Shown here one piece after another: positions 1-4,601 of a stretch of 9,817 bases of DNA (positions within the stretch are counted from its first letter, which is position 1; every line of letters starts with the position of its first letter). Origin of the DNA: Oscillospiraceae bacterium (GTDB lineage Bacteria; Bacillota; Clostridia; UBA1381); NCBI GenBank assembly GCA_015068545.1, contig SVKH01000053.1, positions 1 through 9,817 on the forward strand. The letters run 5' to 3'. Made by a program: the position numbers and the translations under genes. The notes under the pieces were generated by a model that worked only from the letters and a program-made list of their open reading frames with translations, was not told the origin of the DNA and did not search any database.

Positions 1-477
1 CTCCAAAAAATTACCGCTATCACACAGCCCTTTGATTTTTATTGTTTTTCCACGGTAATCTACAACTATTTCCTTATATTTTCTCATTTTTATTTTGCTT
101 AAAAAACATACAGCAACATAAAAAGGTACCGCCAAGACCATCCCCAAAAAGGCATCAATTCCAAGAAAATTCATTAGTCCCGAAAAGCAAAATGATACAA
201 AAAGCAGCACAATTCCACTACCAATCACAGTTTTAGTCCCGCAAGGATACCTGCATATAAAACTCATTAAAAATGGCAGGGTGTACCTTGCCGCGACATG
301 GCAAACGGTCTGTAAATAAGGGACAAAAACAGCAACGCTCGCCACGCCGCCAATCAAAGCAGAGAGCACCAGCCTTAATGGGCTTACTTTTACAGATTGT
401 AATTTATGGGAAATCTGCAGCAATTCCGCGTTAAACAAAAAGTTTACGATAAAAACCACATCCGCATAAACGACCAT
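1..477 (-). CDS. spoIIGA: SpoIIGA, sigma-E processing protease (3' part cut off by window edge)
   Basis: Membrane-embedded aspartic protease that cleaves pro-sigma-E in the mother cell early in sporulation after a signal from SpoIIR. The open frame runs 159 codons from ATG at 477 to the window edge without a stop. The N-terminus MVVYADVVFIVNFLFNA is the typical SpoIIGA opening (short extracellular start, then the first membrane helix). It is followed by hydrophobic segments near residues 33-55, 66-76, 84-104 and 108-126, then a basic stretch (KIKMRKYK). The fragment ends in CDSGNFLE, which carries the catalytic DSGN aspartate motif (Asp153). The rest of the protease domain lies outside. A good ribosome binding site, GGGGAGTG, sits 6 bases upstream. 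In known spore formers sigE and often sigG follow, so they are expected left of this window. Identification rests on the N-terminal pattern, topology, active-site motif and Spo0A-type promoter together. Confidence 0.9.
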   Translation of the reverse strand, partial: MVVYADVVFIVNFLFNAELLQISHKLQSVKVSPLRLVLSALIGGVASVAVFVPYLQTVCHVAARYTLPFLMSFICRYPCGTKTVIGSGIVLLFVSFCFSGLMNFLGIDAFLGMVLAVPFYVAVCFLSKIKMRKYKEIVVDYRGKTIKIKGLCDSGNFLE

Positions 478-506
478 AAAATCACTCCCCGTAAAGCTAT
501 GTCATA

Positions 507-572
507 ATTATAGCAAAAGCAACTGTTTTATACTGTCAAATCCGGTTGTAGAATCTTGACATTCTTTCGACA
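507..572 (-). promoter_or_regulatory. spoIIGA promoter with Spo0A boxes and 21-bp spacer
   Basis: Read on the minus strand: -35 TTGACA (534-539) and -10 TATAAT (507-512), both consensus, separated by 21 bp instead of about 17. The Bacillus subtilis spoIIG promoter is known for a similar 22-bp spacer, which makes sigma-A RNA polymerase depend on phosphorylated Spo0A. Upstream lies a perfect Spo0A box TGTCGAA (566-572). A weaker copy, TGTCAAG (555-561), starts 11 bp closer to the gene. The predicted transcription start is near 500. Seen: elements and spacing. Inferred: Spo0A dependence. Confidence 0.82.
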
Positions 573-592
573 AAAAATATTTAGTTTATCTA

Positions 593-621
593 TTGAAAAA
601 TCCCCTTTTCTGGTGTATACT
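593..621 (+). promoter_or_regulatory. sigma-A-type promoter of yqhQ-prmC
   Basis: -35 TTGAAA (593-598) and -10 TATACT (616-621) with a 17-bp spacer; predicted start near 628. It is divergent from the spoIIGA promoter, and the Spo0A boxes lie between the two, about 56-62 bases upstream of this start for the stronger box. The resulting leader is about 130 nt. Confidence 0.7.
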
Positions 622-643
622 ATATAGTAGGGTAATTTTTATT

Positions 644-739
644 ATGTAGAAAATAGTATTGGCGATGCGCAAGCTACTACATCCATTTACTCGGTACTTC
701 TGTTTTTTAGAAGTATTTCAAACAAACAGCTAACTGGAT
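644..739 (+). promoter_or_regulatory. possibly structured 5' leader of yqhQ (unidentified)
   Basis: The leader of yqhQ has several self-complementary parts: TAGTA (654-658) with TACTA (675-679) enclosing a GCG-ATG-CGC hairpin (662-670); an overlapping alternative, ATGTAG (644-649) with CTACAT (677-682); a perfect 7-bp hairpin TACTTCT/AGAAGTA (695-701/709-715) with a T-rich loop; and ATCCA (681-685) with TGGAT (735-739) enclosing that hairpin. I do not recognise a known riboswitch class. Function is unknown and the pairings may be chance in AT-rich DNA. Confidence 0.3.
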
Positions 740-759
740 ACGAAAGGAATTGATATAAA

Positions 760-1746
760 ATGGCAGAAAAACATATTACTTCCATAGGAGGTCAGGCGGT
801 TATTGAAGGTGTTATGATGCGTGGCCCATTTAAAACAGCCACTGCAATACGCAAGCCTGACGGAGAAATAGAATGCAAAGTAGAAGAAAACGGCACAAAG
901 AAATCTAACTGGTTTTTGAAATTGCCTATAATACGAGGATGTGTAAACTTTTTCTCAAGCCTTGTTGTAGGTACAAAGGCTTTGATGTTCTCAGCAGAAT
1001 TTGTGGACATAGAAGGCGAAGAAGAAACCGAAAGCAAATTTGAAAAATGGCTTGAAGACAAGCTTGGTGATAAAATAAAGGACGTAGTTATTTATTTCTC
1101 CATTGCACTTTCAGTATGCCTTTCCATAGGTCTTTTCATACTTCTTCCCACAGCGGTTACTCAAGGAATTGGTTGGATACTGTCAAAATTGGGACTTGAA
1201 AACGTGTCCGACTCGGCTGCATTTATAAGCACCACAGAAGGTATTGTTAAAATGGCTATATTCCTTACATATATGTTCCTTGTTTCTAAAATGGAAGATA
1301 TAAAAAGGGTTTTTGAATACCATGGTGCAGAGCATAAAACCATAGCTTGTTTTGAGGCTGGTGAAGAGCTTACAGTAGAAAACGTAAAAAAACATTCACG
1401 TTTCCATCCAAGATGCGGTACAAGCTTCCTTCTCATAGTAATGGTAGTCAGCATAATCATATTTGCCCTTTTGCCTAAATTCAGCGGAGATAATTACTCC
1501 GCTATTCAGACATTGCTACTTAGAATGGGCACAAGACTTCTTCTTTTGCCGGTAGTAGCAGGATTTTCCTATGAAATGATTAAAATTGCAGGAAAGGCAA
1601 AAAATAAGGCAGTTTGTGCACTTACAAAACCCGGCCTTTGGCTACAAAGACTTACTACCAGAGAGCCAAATGACGCACAGATAGAAGTAGCTATACGCTC
1701 TATGTCAGAAGTAATCCCCGAAGACAGAGAAACAGACAAATGGTAA
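760..1746 (+). CDS. yqhQ: DUF1385 family membrane protein (YqhQ-like)
   Basis: Member of the DUF1385 family, represented by Bacillus YqhQ and described as predicted metal-dependent enzymes; the precise biochemical role is not established. The length, 328 residues, is normal. Conserved signatures are GGQAVIEGVMMRGP (residues 10-23), HGAEHKT (188-194) and HPRCGTSF (216-223). The His, Glu and Cys residues in the last two suggest a metal site. Hydrophobic membrane segments fall near residues 109-131, 161-176, 222-240 and 258-272. The N-terminal part before residue 105 is soluble, with an acidic stretch (EGEEETESKFEKWLED) just before the first helix. The start ATG follows GAAAGGA about 11 bases upstream. 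The stop overlaps the start of prmC by 7 bases. Pairing with prmC is a common clostridial arrangement, although a functional link to release-factor methylation is unproven. Confidence 0.9.
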   Translation: MAEKHITSIGGQAVIEGVMMRGPFKTATAIRKPDGEIECKVEENGTKKSNWFLKLPIIRGCVNFFSSLVVGTKALMFSAEFVDIEGEEETESKFEKWLEDKLGDKIKDVVIYFSIALSVCLSIGLFILLPTAVTQGIGWILSKLGLENVSDSAAFISTTEGIVKMAIFLTYMFLVSKMEDIKRVFEYHGAEHKTIACFEAGEELTVENVKKHSRFHPRCGTSFLLIVMVVSIIIFALLPKFSGDNYSAIQTLLLRMGTRLLLLPVVAGFSYEMIKIAGKAKNKAVCALTKPGLWLQRLTTREPNDAQIEVAIRSMSEVIPEDRETDKW

Positions 1747-2576
1747 TACGGGAACTAATAAAAAAAACAGCTCAAACTCTCACAAATTCCGGCAAGGAAA
1801 ATGCGCTTTTTGATGCTCAACAAATTATTCGTCACGTTTTTTCATTCACAGCAATACAGCTTGTACAAAACTATGAAACTGACGCATCGGAGCATGAAAA
1901 AGAAGTGACCAAACTTGCGTTACGGAGAGCCTCAGGCGAGCCACTGCAATATATCCTCGGCACTCAGGAATTTATGTCTCTGGAGTTCTTTACAGACAAA
2001 AATGTGCTTATACCAAGGCAGGATACCGAAACATTGGTAGAGTGTGTTCTGGAAAACACAAAAGACTGCACCACATTCCTTGATATTGGTACAGGAACAG
2101 GATGTATCCCTCTTTCCATTGCATTTTATAACAAGAACGCCAAGGTAACAGGCTTGGATATTAGTGACGATGCCATCAATTTATCCAAAAAAAATGCAGA
2201 AAAACTTAGTCTAAGCGACAGAGCTGTATTTAAGAAGCTTGACATTCTAAGCCAAATTCCTGACGGAAAATTCGATGTGGTCACATCCAATCCACCATAT
2301 ATCAAAACATCAATTATACCTAGTCTTCAGGAGGAAGTACGGGATTTTGAGCCACACCTAGCTCTTGACGGAGGAAAGGATGGACTGTTGTTTTACAAAA
2401 GGATTTGCAGTATAGCACCTCAGTTTTTAAACCCGGAAGGAATGCTTTTTTTTGAAATAGGCTACGATCAGGCAGAGGCTGTAGCACAGCTTATGGAAGA
2501 TAACTTTGAAGAAATTAAAGTAGTTCGTGATTTGGCAGGTTGCAACAGAGTAGTTACCGGCAGGCTGAAAATGTAA
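1740..2576 (+). CDS. prmC: Peptide chain release factor N5-glutamine methyltransferase PrmC
   Basis: Cytoplasmic SAM-dependent methyltransferase that methylates the glutamine of the GGQ motif in release factors RF1 and RF2, raising termination efficiency. The 278 residues match the usual family length. Visible motifs are GEPLQYILG (66-74, end of the N-terminal helical domain), IPRQDTETLVE (91-101), the SAM-binding loop FLDIGTGTG (113-121), the acidic GLDIS (138-142), the catalytic NPPY (184-187) that binds the substrate glutamine amide, and FEPHLALDGGKDGL (203-216). The start codon lies inside the end of yqhQ (7-base overlap) with only a weak ribosome binding site, so translation is probably coupled. 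In many Firmicutes prfA is next to prmC; here the transcript appears to end and a separate ireB-cpsB unit follows. Confidence 0.96.
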   Translation: MVIRELIKKTAQTLTNSGKENALFDAQQIIRHVFSFTAIQLVQNYETDASEHEKEVTKLALRRASGEPLQYILGTQEFMSLEFFTDKNVLIPRQDTETLVECVLENTKDCTTFLDIGTGTGCIPLSIAFYNKNAKVTGLDISDDAINLSKKNAEKLSLSDRAVFKKLDILSQIPDGKFDVVTSNPPYIKTSIIPSLQEEVRDFEPHLALDGGKDGLLFYKRICSIAPQFLNPEGMLFFEIGYDQAEAVAQLMEDNFEEIKVVRDLAGCNRVVTGRLKM

Positions 2577-2599
2577 CCAAATCCCACACAAAAAAGTGT

Positions 2600-2627
2600 A
2601 AAAACATAACATAACCGTCATGTTTTT
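2600..2627 (+). terminator. weak hairpin after prmC, possible terminator
   Basis: AAAAACAT (2600-2607) can pair with ATGTTTTT (2620-2627) around a 12-base loop, about 25 bases after the prmC stop; the T-run is part of the stem. The stem is nearly all A-T, so termination is uncertain and some read-through into ireB is likely. Confidence 0.35.
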
Positions 2628-2628
2628 A

Positions 2629-2657
2629 TTGATTTTTGAAAAAAATTATGATACAAT
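2629..2657 (+). promoter_or_regulatory. promoter of ireB-cpsB (extended -10)
   Basis: -35 TTGATT (2629-2634), 17-bp spacer, -10 TACAAT (2652-2657) preceded by TGA, giving an extended -10 TGnTACAAT. The predicted start is near 2664, leaving a short leader of about 28 nt before the ireB start. Confidence 0.68.
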
Positions 2658-2691
2658 TAAACTCAGTTAAACAGTAAAGGAGATGTATGCT

Positions 2692-2946
2692 ATGTTTAAT
2701 ATGAATGACACAACAAGAGTGACCATCGAAAAGGATCGTGAAAGCGAGGTTCGTGAAGCAATTTCAACGATATATGATGCTCTTCAAGTTAAAGGATACG
2801 ACCCTATCAGCCAGATTGTAGGGTACATTCTTTCGGATGACCCAAGCTACATCACCGGCTACAATGGAGCAAGAAGCCTTGTATCCAAGTTTGAAAGAGA
2901 TGAACTTTTAGAAGAATTTGTTAAATACTATGTAAATAATCTGTAA
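2692..2946 (+). CDS. ireB: IreB family regulatory phosphoprotein (UPF0297)
   Basis: Small protein of the UPF0297/IreB family. In Enterococcus faecalis, IreB is a substrate of the PASTA-domain Ser/Thr kinase IreK and of phosphatase IreP, and negatively affects cephalosporin resistance. The family core is clear: YDALQVKGYDPISQIVGYIL followed by DDPSYITGYNGARSLVSKFERDELLEEFVKYYV. I place the start at ATG 2692 (84 residues, MFNMNDTTR...) rather than 2683, because AAAGGAG (2676-2682) directly abuts the 2683 ATG but lies 9 bases before 2692. The DTT near the N-terminus (Thr7, Thr8) is a candidate phosphorylation site by analogy with the N-terminal threonines of IreB. The usual ruvX/yqgF partner is absent; the next gene, 15 bases on, is a tyrosine phosphatase. 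Confidence 0.92.
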   Translation: MFNMNDTTRVTIEKDRESEVREAISTIYDALQVKGYDPISQIVGYILSDDPSYITGYNGARSLVSKFERDELLEEFVKYYVNNL

Positions 2947-2961
2947 GGTAGGGCTAATAGA

Positions 2962-3714
2962 ATGATAGACTTTCATTCCCACATACTCCCCGGCATAGAC
3001 GATGGAGCAAAAAATTCAAGAATGTCCCTGGAAATGCTTTCTGCATCCTTAGATGCAGGTGTTTCGACTATTATTGCAACACCTCATTGCTACATATCTG
3101 CCGATCACAGTATTCAGGATTTTTTAAAGGATAGAGAATGTTCATACCAAAGACTAAAAGAGGTTGCGTCAGAATCCGGCGAAGAACTTCCGGAAATAAT
3201 ATTAGGCTCGGAGGTTCGCATTTACCCTGAAATGTGCCGAAATCCCGAACTGGAAAAGCTATGTATTGCAAACACAAACTACATCCTTTTAGAGATGCCC
3301 TATGAACCATGGAAGGACTGGATGTATGAGGAAGTTTACGAGATTTCTCGTATGGGACTGCGACCTATACTGGCACACCTTGACAGATTTGTCAGTGAGG
3401 AAAAGCATTTTTCCAATCTTTACTCAATAGATGCTCTGTTCCAGATAAATGCCAGTGCTTTTATAAACAAAAATCAACGCAGACAAGTGCTTGAATTTTT
3501 TGCAAATGACGCGGCACACGTTATCGGCAGTGATATGCATAATATGACTACAAGGCCACCTAATCTTGCAGAAGCTTATGATATAATAGAGAAAAAGTTT
3601 GGATGGGAATATGTGGACTATCTAAAGCATAACTCACATCGCATAATAAAAAACGATGTGACTTTACCCACACTGTTACCTAAGCTAAGCTTTATAAAGA
3701 AAATGTTCATATAG
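2962..3714 (+). CDS. cpsB: CpsB/CapC (YwqE)-type PHP-domain protein-tyrosine phosphatase
   Basis: Metal-dependent phosphotyrosine phosphatase of the PHP superfamily. Characterised members dephosphorylate bacterial tyrosine kinases (CpsD, EpsB/PtkA type) and control capsule or exopolysaccharide synthesis. The 250 residues match the family. Metal and catalytic residues by pattern are His5 and His7 (DFHSH), Asp14 (GIDDGA), His42 (ATPHC), Glu84 (GSEVRI), Glu111, His139 (AHLDR) and Asp191/His193 (GSDMHN). All are present, so it is probably active. It is cytosolic, with no signal peptide or membrane helix. It follows ireB by 15 bases with a modest GGTAGGG site and no promoter between them, so it is probably co-transcribed. 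No kinase, glycosyltransferase or capsule gene lies in the window, so its substrate is not evident here. Family assignment is firm; the symbol is by analogy. Confidence 0.9.
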   Translation: MIDFHSHILPGIDDGAKNSRMSLEMLSASLDAGVSTIIATPHCYISADHSIQDFLKDRECSYQRLKEVASESGEELPEIILGSEVRIYPEMCRNPELEKLCIANTNYILLEMPYEPWKDWMYEEVYEISRMGLRPILAHLDRFVSEEKHFSNLYSIDALFQINASAFINKNQRRQVLEFFANDAAHVIGSDMHNMTTRPPNLAEAYDIIEKKFGWEYVDYLKHNSHRIIKNDVTLPTLLPKLSFIKKMFI

Positions 3715-3725
3715 TTACACATTAA

Positions 3726-3757
3726 AAGGCTGCGGCAATCTAATTTGCCACAGCCTT
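3726..3757. terminator. bidirectional terminator between cpsB and pyrR
   Basis: Strong hairpin: AAGGCTG (3726-3732) with CAGCCTT (3751-3757), one C/A mismatch, then GGCAA (3734-3738) with TTGCC (3745-3749), loop of 6. On the minus strand the stem runs into TTTTAAT; on the plus strand into AATTTGT. It therefore suits pyrR at least as well as cpsB. A second, smaller hairpin at 3771-3789 (ACCTATC/GATAGGT) follows on the plus side. Confidence 0.8.
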
Positions 3758-3843
3758 AATTTGTACTTACACCTATCGACTGGATAGGTTATAATTTTAA
3801 ATCACTTTTTACCTTTTATTTTAACTACCATAAATTCAGTAAA

Positions 3844-4374
3844 TCATCTTTCAAAAAGCTCAACACTGTCACTTCCGTCTATCTCTTTTAGGTTAACCTT
3901 TATAACCTCACTACGGGAAGTAGGAACGTTTTTCCCAACATAATCTGCCCTTATTGGCAGCTCCCTGTGTCCTCTGTCCACAAGCACCGCAAGCTGAATC
4001 TTTGATGCTCTTCCTTTAGAAAGAATGGCATCTAGAGCAGCACGCACAGTTCTGCCTGTGTAGATTACATCGTCCGTTAGAATGATGCTCTTACCGGTAA
4101 TAGGGAAATTCAGCTCTTGGACATTCTCTCTGCTGAAAAGCTCATCCAAATCGTCTCTGAATTGAGACACGTCCAAACTGCCCACCGCTACCTTCTTATT
4201 TTCAATTTTGTAAATAGCCTCCGCCAGTCGGTCTGCGATATACACACCACGAGTTTTAATTCCCACTATACACAGGCTGTCCACCGATTCGTTCTTTTCT
4301 ATAATCTCGTGGGCTATTCTGACTATGGCACGGCTGACTGCATTTTCGTCAAATAGGCTTGCTTTAAATTTCAT
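3844..4374 (-). CDS. pyrR: PyrR, pyrimidine attenuation regulator / uracil phosphoribosyltransferase
   Basis: RNA-binding regulator of pyrimidine genes. With UMP or UTP bound it holds an anti-antiterminator hairpin in the leader mRNA and causes premature termination; many members also convert uracil and PRPP to UMP. The 176 residues are standard. Motifs seen are GIKTRGVYIADRL (38-50), LDVSQFRDDL (67-76), the PRPP-binding loop IILTDDVIYTGRTVRAA (97-113), and VDRGHRELPIRADYVGKNVPTS (132-153), all typical of PyrR rather than plain phosphoribosyltransferases. GAGGG lies 8 bases before the ATG. The gene stands alone: it ends at a convergent terminator, with no uraA or pyr biosynthetic genes after it. 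Its own leader carries a PyrR-type attenuator, so it should be autoregulated by pyrimidine supply. Confidence 0.96.
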   Translation of the reverse strand: MKFKASLFDENAVSRAIVRIAHEIIEKNESVDSLCIVGIKTRGVYIADRLAEAIYKIENKKVAVGSLDVSQFRDDLDELFSRENVQELNFPITGKSIILTDDVIYTGRTVRAALDAILSKGRASKIQLAVLVDRGHRELPIRADYVGKNVPTSRSEVIKVNLKEIDGSDSVELFER

Positions 4375-4419
4375 ACGTTAAACCCTCAATAATCTGAACT
4401 TATATCCTAATACTCATAA

Positions 4420-4457
4420 GGATTAAAAATCGCCTGCCGAAAAATAACGACAAGGCG
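4420..4457 (-). terminator. attenuator terminator in pyrR leader
   Basis: On the minus strand CGCC-T-TGTCG (4457-4448) pairs with CGGCA-GGCG (4439-4431): 9 bp with one bulged T and one G-U pair, an 8-base T-rich loop, then ATTTTT. It lies about 57-83 bases before the pyrR start, so it would stop transcription before the gene when formed. Confidence 0.8.
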
Positions 4458-4487
4458 AAATAACTCAAACTATAAGACCTCTTGTCG
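4448..4487 (-). promoter_or_regulatory. antiterminator pairing in pyrR leader
   Basis: Minus-strand CGACAAG (4487-4481) is a perfect complement of CTTGTCG (4454-4448), which is the 5' half of the terminator stem. Forming this helix therefore prevents the terminator. Its upstream strand shares two bases (CG, 4487-4486) with the PyrR-binding hairpin, so the two structures compete. Confidence 0.72.
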
Positions 4488-4501
4488 ATGTCACGGCATC
4501 G
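4486..4501 (-). promoter_or_regulatory. PyrR-binding loop (anti-antiterminator)
   Basis: Minus-strand hairpin CGATG-CCGTGA-CATCG (4501-4486). The hexaloop CCGTGA fits the CNGNGA loop consensus of PyrR-binding RNA, closed by a perfect 5-bp stem. A lower stem TCTT/AAGA is possible further out across an internal bulge. PyrR binding here would hold the 3' strand and block the antiterminator. Confidence 0.75.
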
Positions 4502-4525
4502 TATTAAAGATTCCTTACCAATCCA

Positions 4526-4554
4526 ATAATATCATACATCCACTGTTTTGTAAA
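4526..4554 (-). promoter_or_regulatory. pyrR promoter (extended -10)
   Basis: Minus strand: -35 TTTACA (4549-4554), 17-bp spacer, -10 TATTAT (4526-4531) with an upstream TGA, giving an extended -10. The predicted start is near 4519, so the leader of about 145 nt includes the whole attenuator. Confidence 0.72.
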
Positions 4555-4564
4555 TAGAATTTTT

Positions 4565-4595
4565 ACACAAAAATACTTCCCCGAATTTGGGGAAG
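4565..4595 (-). terminator. terminator of the GntR-ABC operon
   Basis: Minus strand: CTTCCCC (4595-4589) pairs perfectly with GGGGAAG (4582-4576) around a 6-base loop, followed by TATTTTTG. It begins 6 bases after the permease stop and lies just upstream of the pyrR promoter, separating the two units. Confidence 0.88.
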
Positions 4596-4601
4596 CATTT
4601 T

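Noticed and set aside
42..236. Plus-strand 64-codon open frame
   Set aside because: It lies antisense to spoIIGA, which has a convincing start, ribosome binding site, active-site motif and promoter; the plus-strand frame has no recognisable features.
556..583. Second plus-strand promoter (TTGACA at 556-561)
   Set aside because: The -10 match 16 bp downstream (TATTTA) is poor, and the hexamer overlaps the Spo0A-box region; the 593-621 promoter is better.
655..745. Cyclic-di-GMP or other known riboswitch before yqhQ
   Set aside because: GCGCAAGC looked slightly like a GEMM element, but the other conserved GEMM segments are missing.
2683..2691. Upstream ATG as start of ireB
   Set aside because: The ribosome binding site AAAGGAG directly abuts this ATG, which is too close; the ATG at 2692 has ideal spacing and gives the usual family length.
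3771..3789. Second hairpin after cpsB as the main terminator
   Set aside because: It has only 7 bp, with no clear T-run on either strand; the 3726-3757 hairpin is stronger.
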